38,324 bases of DNA from Auritidibacter ignavus (GCF_003703835.1 NZ_RDQR01000025.1:1-38324), one strand, 5' to 3'. Shown: positions 1 to 12,684, counted from the stretch's first letter. A program made the numbers and translations. The notes: generated from the sequence alone by a model not told the origin.

Positions 1-175
1 AAAAACCCACCACTGGCCAAACCACAACCCCAAAACCAACGAGGCAAAAAAGAGGCCATGGCAACCAAACAAAAAAAATTTGGCATCAACAAACTTGGCA
101 CACTATCGAGTTATCAAACAACCGTTCGTAGAAACAGAAGAAGAGGTTTTCAACTTCCCATTTCTCAAGGTTTCC
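1..175 (-). other. Leader of an rRNA operon (16S gene expected off the left edge)
   Basis: Read on the minus strand, this stretch has the arrangement of actinobacterial 16S leaders. A boxA-like motif TTTGATAACT (about 110-119) is followed by GATAGTGTGCCAAG, a GTTGATGCC segment and a T-rich run. These resemble the remembered Arthrobacter and Mycobacterium leader, where TTTGAGAACTC-ATAGTGTG precedes the RNase III processing region of rrs. No part of mature 16S rRNA is inside the window. The reading rests on motif recognition, not alignment. The short open frames here are not credible genes. Confidence 0.75.
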
Positions 176-205
176 ACGATAGTCACTCGATGTTCACCTC
201 GTCAA
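176..205 (-). promoter_or_regulatory. Putative proximal rRNA promoter
   Basis: On the minus strand, a -35 box TTGACG (205-200) and a -10 box TATCGT (181-176) are separated by 18 bases. It lies about 55 bases upstream of the boxA motif, as expected for an rRNA promoter. The -35 matches consensus at 5 of 6 positions and the -10 at 4 of 6. A 7-base inverted repeat overlaps the -35 (204-225). Confidence 0.5.
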
Positions 206-367
206 ATCAGATCTTCACCTGATTTTCAGAAGCGAATTCGAACCCAACGTGGAAGAGAACCGGATTCGTAGCTTAGCAGATGATCTCTCTGCGTTGCAAA
301 TTCTGTTCTCGATGCTGTCTCTTCTTGGCCGCTCGTTCAGCGGGCTTGGTCTCTGACAGCAATGAAT

Positions 368-396
368 ACTTTACACACACCTCGTGCAAAAAACAA
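368..396 (-). promoter_or_regulatory. Putative distal rRNA promoter
   Basis: On the minus strand, TTGTTT (396-391) and TAAAGT (373-368) are separated by 17 bases. It would transcribe toward the boxA leader. Its -35 lies in the T-tract of the tyrS terminator hairpin, so tyrS termination and rRNA initiation appear to abut. An alternative -35, TTGCAC, lies a few bases downstream. Multiple promoters are usual for rRNA operons. Confidence 0.4.
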
Positions 397-435
397 AATC
401 GGCGGAACCGTCGGGTTCTACCGCATGATTCCGCC
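391..435 (-). terminator. Rho-independent terminator of tyrS
   Basis: On the minus strand, GGCGGAA (435-429) pairs perfectly with TTCCGCC (407-401), with a nested GAACC/GGTTC option inside. The tail GATTTTGTTTTTT follows directly. It lies about 90 bases past the tyrS stop and separates tyrS from the rRNA leader. Confidence 0.65.
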
Positions 436-523
436 AATTTTAGGCTGATAGCGACGGTGTGCGCGAAAACTATTTTCTGTGACCCCGCTCTCACGTTGGG
501 GCTAGTCAGCTGGTTCTTTCGCC

Positions 524-1864
524 CTAGAGCGCGCTGAGGTCCACGAAGGCTAGATTCTTCTTGCCTCGACGCACGAAGAGGTACTTCCCATGCAGGGCCT
601 TTTCGGCCCCAAACTGCTCTTCGGGGTCGGGAATTTTCTCGTTATTGACGGAGGCGCCACCATCGCTGACGGTTCGCCGTGCCGAGGACCTGGATTTTTC
701 CAGGCCTGTAGCAACGAGCAAGTCAACTATGGTGAGCGCGGAAGAGTCCAGGGCTCCTGGCTCGGGCTGTGGTAGTTCGGCCCCTGCCGCAGCTAAGGTC
801 TGCTCGTCAATTTGAGCCAATTCGCCGCGGCCGAAGAGCGCAGCCGAAGCGTCAATGACCTGTCGGGTTTGTTCTTCGCCGTGCACCAGACTAGTCACCA
901 ACCATGCCAAAATTTTCTGGGCCTCACGCAAATGTGGTTGCTCTTTGACCTTCGTCTCATAGTCTGCAATCTGATCCCGGGTGAGGAACGTGAAGACTTT
1001 CAACCGGTCGATCACGTCTGCATCGGCGGTATTGAGCCAGAACTGGTAGAAGGTGTAGGGCGAACACATCTCAGGATCGAGCCAGATCGCATTGCCTTCA
1101 GATTTACCGAATTTGGTACCGTCCGCGTTGGTGATCAGCGGAGTCCCGAAGGCGTGGACATGTTGACCTTCAACTTTGCGGACCAACTCGGTTCCGGAGG
1201 TGAGGTTTCCCCACTGGTCAGAACCACCGGTTTGTAGCACGCAACCGTAACGACGGTAGAGCTCCAGAAAGTCGTAGCCCTGCAAGATCTGGTAGGAGAA
1301 CTCGGTGTAGGAGATGCCTTCTTCAGATTCGAGTCTGTTGGCTACGATTTCTTTTTTGATCATGGTTCCCACGCGGAAGAACTTACCAATATCGCGTAAG
1401 AAATCCAGGGCCGAAAGCTGCCCGGTCCAGTCCAGGTTGTTCACCATGGTGGCGGCATTGTCCCCGGCGTCGAACTCCAAATAGTTCGAAACCTGGTCTT
1501 GCAGAGAATTGACCCACTCGGCCACGAGGGCCTTATCGTTCAGAGTCCGTTCTGTGGTTTGTCGCGGGTCTCCGATCAGTCCGGTGAATCCTCCGACCAA
1601 CGCCAGGGGTTTGTGTCCCGCCAGCTGCAGTCGGCGCATCACCAGCAGTTGAACCAGGTGCCCAAGATGAAGCGACGCTGCTGTCGGGTCGAAGCCACAA
1701 TAGTAGGTGATGGGTTCTCCAGCAAGCACTTTTTCCAGTGCTTGTTCATCGGTACTGACATGTGCCAGTCCTCGCCACTTCAGCTCCTGCCAAATATTGT
1801 CAAAGGACGGATCATTGGCTTGTGGTACGGAAATTTCACCTGGAGTAGTCACACACCACAACAT
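524..1864 (-). CDS. tyrS: Tyrosyl-tRNA synthetase
   Basis: TyrS is a class I aminoacyl-tRNA synthetase that charges tRNA-Tyr with tyrosine in the cytoplasm. The HIGH-type motif LHLGHL is at residues 65-70, the tyrosine-site segment GGSDQWGN near 213-220, and the KMSKS equivalent KFGKS at 251-255. A C-terminal S4-like RNA-binding domain (from about 375) includes SSARRTVSDGGASVNN. The length of 446 fits bacterial TyrS. The start is uncertain: ATG 1864 has no good Shine-Dalgarno sequence and GTG 1852 in the same frame would remove four residues. The gene lies 61 bases after helD on the same strand and may be co-transcribed with it. Downstream come a terminator and the rRNA leader. Confidence 0.95.
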   Translation of the reverse strand: MLWCVTTPGEISVPQANDPSFDNIWQELKWRGLAHVSTDEQALEKVLAGEPITYYCGFDPTAASLHLGHLVQLLVMRRLQLAGHKPLALVGGFTGLIGDPRQTTERTLNDKALVAEWVNSLQDQVSNYLEFDAGDNAATMVNNLDWTGQLSALDFLRDIGKFFRVGTMIKKEIVANRLESEEGISYTEFSYQILQGYDFLELYRRYGCVLQTGGSDQWGNLTSGTELVRKVEGQHVHAFGTPLITNADGTKFGKSEGNAIWLDPEMCSPYTFYQFWLNTADADVIDRLKVFTFLTRDQIADYETKVKEQPHLREAQKILAWLVTSLVHGEEQTRQVIDASAALFGRGELAQIDEQTLAAAGAELPQPEPGALDSSALTIVDLLVATGLEKSRSSARRTVSDGGASVNNEKIPDPEEQFGAEKALHGKYLFVRRGKKNLAFVDLSAL

Positions 1865-1925
1865 ACCAGTTTCTATCTGGACTCTGGTGCATCCTCCCCA
1901 CAGTCAGTGCTTGGAGTAGTTAAGC

Positions 1926-4247
1926 TCAGGCTGTCTCAACGGCGTGACAGTGTTGTTCCAATGGTGCGGGAAGCTCCTCGGGACTGTCGGTGGTGATCAT
2001 CCGTAAAATTTGGGTGGCTCGGGTCATGGCCACGTAGAGGTCACCGATCGAGCCCTCGGCTTCGGCCACAATCTGTTGGGGCTCGACGATCACCACGGCG
2101 TCGTATTCGAGTCCCTTGGATTCATAGGCTGTCACCAGGACCAGATCCCGGTCGTGACGGAGTCCTTGTCCCCACCAGATGCGCTCAGGAAAGGCCGAGG
2201 ACAAGTTCTGACCGGTCGTGTCGATAAGTGCCTCGGGCACCACGACGGCGATCAGTGCCGCGGGCAGGTCGGTGGCCAACCGATTAATCACCTCATGCAG
2301 ATGCCTGTCTCGATCACCGACACCAACAACATCAATACGTGGACGGTCCTCACCGGCGCGAAGCGCTTTCGGAGTGGAGATGTTCGCCCCGTGACGGGTG
2401 GCAACTTCGGCGGCCAAGTCGGCAATGGTGGCCGGTGTTCGGTAGTTCACGCTCAGTTCCATCTCGCGGGTCACCTGATCCGCGAAGGGCTCCAGACGTT
2501 GCCGCCACGTGGTGGTGTCGGCGTTGGAGGACTGCGCAATATCGCCAACGATGGTGAAAGACTTGATCGGGCATCGGCGGAACAGCACCCGCCACTGCAT
2601 CGGGGTCAATTCTTGACCTTCATCCACAATGACGTGCCCGTAGGTCCAGCCCCGATCGGTGATAGCGTGCTCAGCAGCGCTACGCCGGACGTGCTGAGGT
2701 CCTTGTGACCGGGCCAGGGCCTCGGCAGTCACGACACCATCGACTCCGAGGTCTTCCAGGCTCTGGTGCACATTCTCCAACGTTGCTTCAGCATTGGCGA
2801 GGTCACGTTCGTATTGACGTTGCTCGGCGCGTTGTACCGCGCGGGTAGTGGCGTCCACCGCCCCGAGCAGTTCAGCCAGTTCATCCAAGAGTGGCACATC
2901 AGAGACCGTAAAAGGCGCGTGGGGTTCACGGAGCAACGCCAGCAACTCGTGGTTGTCGAGCATATAAGCCGCATCGACGAGTAGGCGCGGGGTGGACAGT
3001 AACTCGTCGAGAACTTTTTCTGGGCTCAACGGCATCCAACACATGTTCAGGATGCGCCGCACGTCCACAGACTGGCGGATTTCGGTGGGCACATAGGACC
3101 GGTCGGCCTCGTTCTTGCCTGCGGACCCGGCGGCAAGTTCGGCGATCATCTGATCGCTCAGAACGTCGACGACCTCGTTGACGAAGACTTCTCGGGCTTG
3201 GTTGTGGGCCAGTCCGGAATGGCGTGCTTTCTTCAGCGCAGCGTCGACGACCTGGGGTGTCAGGGTCAGCGTAATGGTTTCAACCTTCAACTCACGCGGG
3301 GTAGTGATCCGGCGTTGCCGGGCCTGGACCGCGTGGCGCATCACGTCAGCCATCACCGCACGTCCTTTGATGCGAGCCACGTCCCGAGAGGTTTCGGCAA
3401 CGGCCTTGAGCCCGGGATACAGCTCCGCCAGAGAACTCATCACCACACCGTTTTCGCCCAGGGAAGGTAACACCTGGTCAATGTAATTCATGAACGCTTC
3501 CGAGGGGCCCACCAATAGTACGCCGGAGGACTCCAAGCGTTGCCGGTGGGTGTACAGCAAATACGCAGCCCGGTGCAGGGCCACGGCCGTCTTGCCGGTC
3601 CCGGGGCCTCCCTGAACCACCAAGACGCCGGACAGCGGGGACCGGATGATCTCATCTTGTTCAGCTTGAATGGTCGCCACAATGTCGCCCATGCGTCCGG
3701 TGCGCCGGGCGGTGACCGCACTCAGCAATGCCGAGGAACGATACTGGATATCTTCATCGACCAGATCTGCATCAAGCACGTCATCATCAAAGCCCACGAC
3801 CCGTCGGCGTGACATCAACAGGTGACGGCGTCGTTGAACCGTCCCACGGTTCTGCGCGGTGGCCTGGTAGAACGCAGCTGATTCCGGGGCGCGCCAGTCG
3901 ATCAGTAGCCGGGAGTGATCCGCCGAGCTCAGACCGATCCGTCCGATATAGCGTGGGTCCTCGTTCTCGGTGTCAAGCCGGCCGAATACCAGGCGATCTT
4001 CGACGGCGTCGAGTTGAGCGATCCGGTCCTCGTACTGGGTGGCAAAGGCATCACGCTCGGATTGGTTCTGCAAGGATCCTTGCGCGCCGGATTTACGCAC
4101 CCGGGCTAGTTGTTCCCGCTTTTCAGCGCGTAGCTGGTCAAGCCGAGCGTAGAGCTGCTCAACATAGCGTTGTTCCCGGGCGAGTTCATCCCGGTAGGTT
4201 TCAGGAAGGTGATCGTGGGCGTCGGAGCAGGACTGATCAACGTGCAT
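1926..4247 (-). CDS. helD: HelD-family ATPase (RNA polymerase recycling factor)
   Basis: This 773-residue protein is an SF1 UvrD/Rep-like ATPase with the architecture of HelD. An N-terminal region of about 100 charged residues (YRDELAREQRYVEQLYARLDQL, likely coiled coil) precedes Walker A GGPGTGKT (213-220). A Walker B-like VDEGQELTP follows, then the motif IV-type NYRTPATIADLA and C-terminal helicase motif YVAMTRATQ. Known HelD proteins bind RNA polymerase and free it from nucleic acid in an ATP-dependent way; they are not true DNA helicases. That role is inferred from family resemblance. The gene starts 26 bases after argH and is followed by tyrS. ATG 4247 is preceded by AGGTGA. Confidence 0.85.
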   Translation of the reverse strand: MHVDQSCSDAHDHLPETYRDELAREQRYVEQLYARLDQLRAEKREQLARVRKSGAQGSLQNQSERDAFATQYEDRIAQLDAVEDRLVFGRLDTENEDPRYIGRIGLSSADHSRLLIDWRAPESAAFYQATAQNRGTVQRRRHLLMSRRRVVGFDDDVLDADLVDEDIQYRSSALLSAVTARRTGRMGDIVATIQAEQDEIIRSPLSGVLVVQGGPGTGKTAVALHRAAYLLYTHRQRLESSGVLLVGPSEAFMNYIDQVLPSLGENGVVMSSLAELYPGLKAVAETSRDVARIKGRAVMADVMRHAVQARQRRITTPRELKVETITLTLTPQVVDAALKKARHSGLAHNQAREVFVNEVVDVLSDQMIAELAAGSAGKNEADRSYVPTEIRQSVDVRRILNMCWMPLSPEKVLDELLSTPRLLVDAAYMLDNHELLALLREPHAPFTVSDVPLLDELAELLGAVDATTRAVQRAEQRQYERDLANAEATLENVHQSLEDLGVDGVVTAEALARSQGPQHVRRSAAEHAITDRGWTYGHVIVDEGQELTPMQWRVLFRRCPIKSFTIVGDIAQSSNADTTTWRQRLEPFADQVTREMELSVNYRTPATIADLAAEVATRHGANISTPKALRAGEDRPRIDVVGVGDRDRHLHEVINRLATDLPAALIAVVVPEALIDTTGQNLSSAFPERIWWGQGLRHDRDLVLVTAYESKGLEYDAVVIVEPQQIVAEAEGSIGDLYVAMTRATQILRMITTDSPEELPAPLEQHCHAVETA

Positions 4248-4273
4248 ATGTCACCTGTTTCACCGGCACTGGA

Positions 4274-5791
<1,518 letters not shown>

Positions 5792-5898
5792 TTACCACCT
5801 CCACTTTAGCGACTTTGTGGTCTGAAGAAACACGCTGGGAGAGATCATCGGTCTACGGGCGACTTCAAGCCACCGGCAGGGTGTTCTAGAGTGGGACC

Positions 5899-6336
5899 AT
5901 GGCTGATTCTGCAACACCGACCCCGGAACATTCCGGTCCCGAACCCCAGTTGAGTGACGAGCAGATCGAGTTTCTGCATACGCTGTTCGATGCGGCTCGC
6001 GAGGGGAAAGTCCAGATGCTGTCTTCGGCGATTGATCAAGGGATCCCGGTCAATCTCGCCAATGCCAATGGTGATACGTTCCTGATTCTGGCGACCTACC
6101 GCAACCAGCCCGAGGTGGTCAGCGCCCTGCTGGAACGCGGTGCGGATGTCAACGCCACGAATCAGCGGGGTCAGTCCGCACTGACCTGCGCGGTATTCCT
6201 GCAGGACAAAGGCCTGGTCCAACAACTACTCGAGGCCGGTGCGGACCCTGAGCTGGGTGCCCAGTCAGCACGAGCCACCGTAGAGTTCATGGACCTGCCC
6301 GCTATGAAGGACGTGCTGGACCAGCACCAACGCTAG
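5899..6336 (+). CDS. Ankyrin-repeat protein
   Basis: This 145-residue protein is made almost entirely of ankyrin repeats. The units are visible as EFLHTLFDAAREGKVQMLSS, GIPVNLANANGDTFLILATY, GADVNATNQRGQSALTCAVF and GADPELGAQSARATVEFMDL. It has no signal peptide or membrane segment, so a cytoplasmic protein-binding role is likely, but the partner is unknown. It stands alone on the plus strand, divergent from argH and converging on argR with 15 bases between the stops. In related actinobacteria argG usually occupies this interval, so the gene may have been inserted. It is unlikely to act in arginine synthesis. Confidence 0.85.
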   Translation: MADSATPTPEHSGPEPQLSDEQIEFLHTLFDAAREGKVQMLSSAIDQGIPVNLANANGDTFLILATYRNQPEVVSALLERGADVNATNQRGQSALTCAVFLQDKGLVQQLLEAGADPELGAQSARATVEFMDLPAMKDVLDQHQR

Positions 6337-6351
6337 CCCTCGGAGCGCCCG

Positions 6352-6939
6352 CTATTCGCCGAGCTGGCCACCGGCCATATTCAAGAACATCGTGGCGAGT
6401 CGATGACCGGTCGTAGTTTCACGGGCGATCACGAGAATCGCATCATCGCCGGCAATGGTACCTAGCACCTCGTCCAGTCGCGCCTGGTCAATGCAGGAGG
6501 CCAAAAATTGTGCGGCTCCTGGCGGGGTGCGGACCACCACTAAGTTCCCGGAGGCCTCGGCGGAGACCAACAGCTCCCGACAGAGCCCAGCCAGCCGCGC
6601 CAGCGCTTTGGCTCGAGGGCCACTCAACGGTGTCTGCTCTAGATCACCGGTCTGCGCGTTCTGCGAGCGCTGCTGCGCATCGGCGTCAGGCCCCAGGTCC
6701 GGAACCACATACACCAGTTCTCCCCCGGCGTCCCGGGCCCGGGAGGCGCCGAGTTCGACCAGATCACGGGAGAGCGTGCCCTGAGTGACCTCCACTCCCT
6801 GCTGGGCGAGCATGGCCCGCAATTGAGCCTGGGAACTGACCGGATAGTCGGCCAACAGAGACCGGATGTGGGCCTGCCGAGCCGTCTTAGTGCCCGGCGT
6901 GTTGGGTTTACTGCGCGGTGTGCTAGCACGTTTGTCCAT
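6352..6939 (-). CDS. argR: Arginine repressor ArgR
   Basis: ArgR is an arginine-responsive repressor that works as a hexamer. A winged helix-turn-helix domain (about residues 23-72) includes [20 protein letters not shown] and [14 protein letters not shown]. The C-terminal domain contains the arginine-binding segment [12 protein letters not shown] followed by [10 protein letters not shown]. Residues 80-115 are a longer polar linker than in E. coli ArgR, giving 195 residues. It is the last gene of argCJBDFR, 9 bases after argF, so it probably represses its own operon through the ARG-box-like repeats upstream of argC. Confidence 0.95.
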   Translation of the reverse strand: MDKRASTPRSKPNTPGTKTARQAHIRSLLADYPVSSQAQLRAMLAQQGVEVTQGTLSRDLVELGASRARDAGGELVYVVPDLGPDADAQQRSQNAQTGDLEQTPLSGPRAKALARLAGLCRELLVSAEASGNLVVVRTPPGAAQFLASCIDQARLDEVLGTIAGDDAILVIARETTTGHRLATMFLNMAGGQLGE

Positions 6940-6948
6940 GAGACTGAC

Positions 6949-7995
6949 CTAAACGCTTCTGCCCAGTCGCTGAGCCGATCGGTGCGCTTCCGGAAGGGAC
7001 ACATCTGCAGGAATATCGGCCCGCCCCGAGGCATAGAGTAACCAGGCCACCAGAGCTTTCTGAGCGTGTAGCCGATTTTCGGCTTCATCAAAAACGACCG
7101 ACTGAGGCCCATCGATCACCTCGGCTGCTACTTCTACACCGCGGTAGGCCGGCAGACAGTGCAGGAAGATCGCATCGTGAGCGGCCTGAGCCATGGCCGC
7201 CTGATCGACCGTGTAGTCGCTCAAGACGCTCAGGCGCTGTGCTTTCTCTTCCTCGTAGCCCATGGAGATCCAGGTATCGGTAACTACCACGTCGGCACCG
7301 TACAGCGCCTCTGCAGGGTCGTGTGTGACAGTCACCGACCCGCCGGTGTGATTAGCTCGTTGCTGAGCTGCCTGCACGATCTCGGTGCGGGGAACATATC
7401 CTTCGGGACCGGCGACCCGAACGTGCATGCCTGCGGTCGCTGCGCCGAGCAGGTAGGAGTTCGCCATATTGTTGGCGGCATCCCCCAGGTAGGCCAGGGT
7501 CAGCCCACGGGCACGACCTTTGTGCTCGATCACCGTTTGCAGGTCCGCCAGGATTTGGCAGGGGTGGTAATCATCGGTCAGAGCGTTGACCACCGGTATA
7601 TGAGAGTATTCGGCCAGTTCCTCCAGCCCGGCCTGAGCATAGGTGCGCCAGATGACCACCGACACCATACGTTCAAACACGCGAGCAGAATCAGCGATGG
7701 TTTCTTTATGACCCAACTGGGACTCGCCCGGGTTGATCACCAGCGGGTGACCGCCCAATTCGGCGATCCCGGCGGCAAAAGAGATCCGAGTACGGGTTGA
7801 GGTTTTGTCAAACATCACAATCCCGGTCTGGGGGCCGGACAACGGGCGGTGACGATACGGTTCGGCCTTGATCTGCTGGGCGAGCTGGAGAACTTCGGCT
7901 TGTTCTTCGGGACTCAGATCGGTGTCGATCAGAAAGTGACGCACCCCGGCACCTGCTTCCTGCGTGGTGGCGGTAGTCGGTGTTGTACTCATCAT
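6949..7995 (-). CDS. argF: Ornithine carbamoyltransferase
   Basis: ArgF makes citrulline from ornithine and carbamoyl phosphate. The carbamoyl-phosphate motif STRTR is near residues 65-70, HPCQ is near 143, and the ornithine loop HCLPAYRG with its catalytic Cys is near 278. At 348 residues it is slightly longer than typical because of a short polar N-terminus. Two adjacent ATG codons (7995 and 7992) are possible starts; AGGAG lies about 14 bases upstream. It sits between argD (38-base gap) and argR (9-base gap) in the arginine operon. Confidence 0.96.
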   Translation of the reverse strand: MMSTTPTTATTQEAGAGVRHFLIDTDLSPEEQAEVLQLAQQIKAEPYRHRPLSGPQTGIVMFDKTSTRTRISFAAGIAELGGHPLVINPGESQLGHKETIADSARVFERMVSVVIWRTYAQAGLEELAEYSHIPVVNALTDDYHPCQILADLQTVIEHKGRARGLTLAYLGDAANNMANSYLLGAATAGMHVRVAGPEGYVPRTEIVQAAQQRANHTGGSVTVTHDPAEALYGADVVVTDTWISMGYEEEKAQRLSVLSDYTVDQAAMAQAAHDAIFLHCLPAYRGVEVAAEVIDGPQSVVFDEAENRLHAQKALVAWLLYASGRADIPADVSLPEAHRSAQRLGRSV

Positions 7996-8033
7996 GTCTC
8001 TTTTCTTGTCTCCTGCGGTGACGCGGTAGCGGT

Positions 8034-9344
8034 CTACCGGGTGTGATTCTGGCCGGCTGTCGCGACAAGCGCGGGGAGCCGCTGGTAGAACGAGTCCAGC
8101 TGCTCGTCAGTGACCACCAGGCTGGGGGCCAACCGCAACGTGGTTGGCGAGGTGGCGTTGATGAGAAAACCTGCCTCGGCGGCAGCCGTGACGACTCGAG
8201 CCGCCAGGTGCGGTGTGTTGAGGTCGTCCCGGGCGGGGCGTGGCTGGTCGGCTGGCTGGTCGGGTATCGACACATCGATCCCGGCCCAGGCGCCGTAGAC
8301 GCGCACAGTCTCGATCCCCTCGATCTCGGTGAGATGTGTGGCCATGGAGCGCCCGATGGCCTGGGCCCGCTCCAGCAAGTTCTCCTCTTCCAGGGTGTGC
8401 AGGACCTCCAGGGCTACCGCACAGGCTAGCGGGTTGCCACCGAAGGTGGTGCCGTGTTGACCGGCGCTCAGTGCCATCGAGGTGGCCTTGTTCAGACACA
8501 CCGTCGCCCCGATCGGGAATCCTCCGCCCAGAGATTTGGCCAAGGTCATCACATCGGGCACCACAGGACGTTTTTGCCCAGTCACGGCCGGATTTTGATA
8601 AGCGAACCAGGTTCCGGTGCGTCCAGACCCGGATTGCACCTCGTCGAAGATCAATAGCGCGCCATATCGATCGCATAGGTCGCGCACCGCAGCAAGGTAT
8701 CCGGCCGGGTACCCGTGGACCCCGGATTCGCCTTGAACCGGTTCGATCAACACCGCAGCCACCGTCTCATCGACAGCGGCTACCATCTGGTCGAGATCGC
8801 CGGCAGGCACTCGAGTGATCGCCGGTAGCAGCGGCTCGAAAGGATCCCGGTAGGCCTGCCTAGCCGTGACACTCACCGCCCCTAGGGTACGACCGTGGAA
8901 GGCCTGCTCCACGCAGATGATGCGGGTCTTGTGCTCGCTGAGCTGTTTGCCGTAGGCGCGAGCAATTTTCAGGGCGGCTTCATTTGCTTCAGAACCGGAG
9001 TTCGAGAAGAACACGGACCCGTCGGGCGCCTGGGCTAACTCGAGGAGTTTTTCAGCCAGCTCAACCTGAGCCGGTGAGGTAAACAGGTTGGAGATGTGGC
9101 CCAAAGTTGCCGCTTGCGCCGACAGGGCGGCCAGGATCCGCGGATGGGCGTGACCGAGAATGTTCACGGCAATTCCGCCGAGCAGATCCAGGTATTCTGC
9201 ACCGTCTGCATCCCAGACGGTTGCCCCACGACCACGCACCAGCACCCGTTGCGGGGTGCCAAAAACTCCGGTGACGGTCTGCTGATAACGCTGCAAGTAG
9301 TCCCGTTGCATGGAGTCGGGATGAGTGGAATCCGGGTCCGTCAT
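8034..9344 (-). CDS. argD: Acetylornithine aminotransferase
   Basis: ArgD is a PLP-dependent class III aminotransferase that converts N-acetylglutamate semialdehyde to N-acetylornithine. Family motifs include NSGSEANEAALKIAR, FHGRT, the cofactor-binding LLIFDEVQSGSGRTG, and the PLP lysine in TLAKSLGGGFPIGA. An insertion-like segment (GQKRPVVPDV) precedes the lysine region. A proline-rich stretch near residue 365 is unlike most ArgD proteins but does not break the fold motifs. Its ATG shares one base with the argB stop (TGATG), indicating translational coupling. Confidence 0.95.
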   Translation of the reverse strand: MTDPDSTHPDSMQRDYLQRYQQTVTGVFGTPQRVLVRGRGATVWDADGAEYLDLLGGIAVNILGHAHPRILAALSAQAATLGHISNLFTSPAQVELAEKLLELAQAPDGSVFFSNSGSEANEAALKIARAYGKQLSEHKTRIICVEQAFHGRTLGAVSVTARQAYRDPFEPLLPAITRVPAGDLDQMVAAVDETVAAVLIEPVQGESGVHGYPAGYLAAVRDLCDRYGALLIFDEVQSGSGRTGTWFAYQNPAVTGQKRPVVPDVMTLAKSLGGGFPIGATVCLNKATSMALSAGQHGTTFGGNPLACAVALEVLHTLEEENLLERAQAIGRSMATHLTEIEGIETVRVYGAWAGIDVSIPDQPADQPRPARDDLNTPHLAARVVTAAAEAGFLINATSPTTLRLAPSLVVTDEQLDSFYQRLPALVATAGQNHTR

Positions 9345-10333
9345 CAGTGGCCTCCTGTGGTGTTGAGGGTAAGAACTTCTGGGTGGTCGTCGGGAAGTAC
9401 CTGGGTGCCGACTCCAGCGGAGGTGAAGATCTCCAACAGCATCGAGTGTTCTTCCCGACCGTCTACGATGTGAGCCTGGGGAACTCCGGCTTCGACGGCT
9501 TCGACGCAGGCGCTCATCTTCGGGATCATGCCCGATTCCAGCGTGGGGAGCAACTCCTTCAGAGCGCTGACTCCGATGGTGGACACCAGGGAGTCGCGAT
9601 CTGGCCAGTTGCTATAAAGCCCTTCCACATCCGTGAGAATCAATAGCTTAGAGGCACCCAAGGCTACCGCGACAGCGGTGGCTACGGTATCGGCATTGAT
9701 GTTGAGGACCTGGCCGGTAGGCTCTCCGTTGTCGTCGAACTCGGGCGCGACCGAGGAGATCACTGGGATATGTCCGGAGTCAATGATGGTCTGGATCGCT
9801 CCCGGAGCAACGTGGTCGATCTCCCCGACCAGTCCCAGATCGGCTGATTCGCCCTCGATTTTTACCTTCCGACGGCGGGCCCGGAAGATCGCGGCGTCTT
9901 CACCGGACAAGCCCATGGCGTAGGGGCCACGAGAATTCAGCAAGCCCACCAGATCTCGGCCCACCTGACCGGTCAGCACCATACGCACGACCTGCATGGA
10001 TTCCTCGGTGGTGACCCGCAATCCTCCTCGAAATTCGGAATCAATCTGCAGCCGGTCCAGCATCGCGTTGATTTGAGGGCCACCACCGTGGACCACCACT
10101 GGATGGATGCCGGCGTGGTGCAAGAAGGTAATGTCTTCAGCGAAAGCCTGCCGAAGGGATTCCGACACCATCGCATTGCCACCGTATTTGACCACCACAG
10201 TGGTTCCAGAAAAACCGCGAATCCAGGGTAAGGCTTCAATAAGCACCTGGGATTTTTGGGCAGCAATCCGGCGGTCGTGGCGATGGGCTTGCACATCTTC
10301 GGTCACGAGAAGGGACCTTTCGTCATCGGTCAT
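9344..10333 (-). CDS. argB: Acetylglutamate kinase
   Basis: ArgB phosphorylates N-acetylglutamate, usually the arginine-controlled step. The N-terminal phosphate-binding motif [10 protein letters not shown] is near residue 46, followed by [11 protein letters not shown] and the C-terminal [29 protein letters not shown] and GGMIPK-like SGMIPKM segments. The annotated ATG lacks a clear ribosome site. A GTG nine codons in (10306) has AAAGG about nine bases upstream and may be the real start. argJ ends 44 bases upstream, and argB overlaps argD by one base. Confidence 0.95.
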   Translation of the reverse strand: MTDDERSLLVTEDVQAHRHDRRIAAQKSQVLIEALPWIRGFSGTTVVVKYGGNAMVSESLRQAFAEDITFLHHAGIHPVVVHGGGPQINAMLDRLQIDSEFRGGLRVTTEESMQVVRMVLTGQVGRDLVGLLNSRGPYAMGLSGEDAAIFRARRRKVKIEGESADLGLVGEIDHVAPGAIQTIIDSGHIPVISSVAPEFDDNGEPTGQVLNINADTVATAVAVALGASKLLILTDVEGLYSNWPDRDSLVSTIGVSALKELLPTLESGMIPKMSACVEAVEAGVPQAHIVDGREEHSMLLEIFTSAGVGTQVLPDDHPEVLTLNTTGGH

Positions 10334-10377
10334 GGGGCAGCAAAAAAATACAAGAAAGGCTGGTGCGCTAGCGGGAT

Positions 10378-12581
<2,204 letters not shown>

Positions 12582-12593
12582 TCACCATCACCC

Positions 12594-12637
12594 GATTATG
12601 CACTCTGTGACATATTTATGCATTCAGTACGTGTCAT
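12594..12637 (-). promoter_or_regulatory. argC promoter with tandem ARG-box-like repeats
   Basis: On the minus strand, TGCATAA occurs twice (622-616 and 602-596 after 12000), exactly 20 bases apart. The first copy is part of the imperfect palindrome TGCATAAATATGTCA. Half-sites spaced by about two helical turns fit the known mode in which one ArgR hexamer binds paired ARG boxes. A possible promoter overlaps them: ATGACA (12637-12632), a 17-base spacer, and TATGTC (12614-12609). ArgR control is inferred. Confidence 0.5.
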
Positions 12638-12684
12638 GTCTTTTGTGACTGATTTCTCAGAAGCTGTCGATTAGCGTAGTGACT

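Noticed and set aside
225-260. GGTTCGAATTC on the minus strand, like a tRNA T-loop
   Set aside because: The flanks do not form a T-stem or the rest of a tRNA, and the motif lies in the rRNA promoter region.
80-537. Open frames at the left edge (plus and minus)
   Set aside because: They have low protein character and lie over the rRNA leader and tyrS terminator.
1841-1899. Short leader-peptide-like frame before tyrS with two tyrosine codons
   Set aside because: GGGGAGG directly abuts its ATG, too close to act as a ribosome site, and no T-box or attenuator structure is visible.
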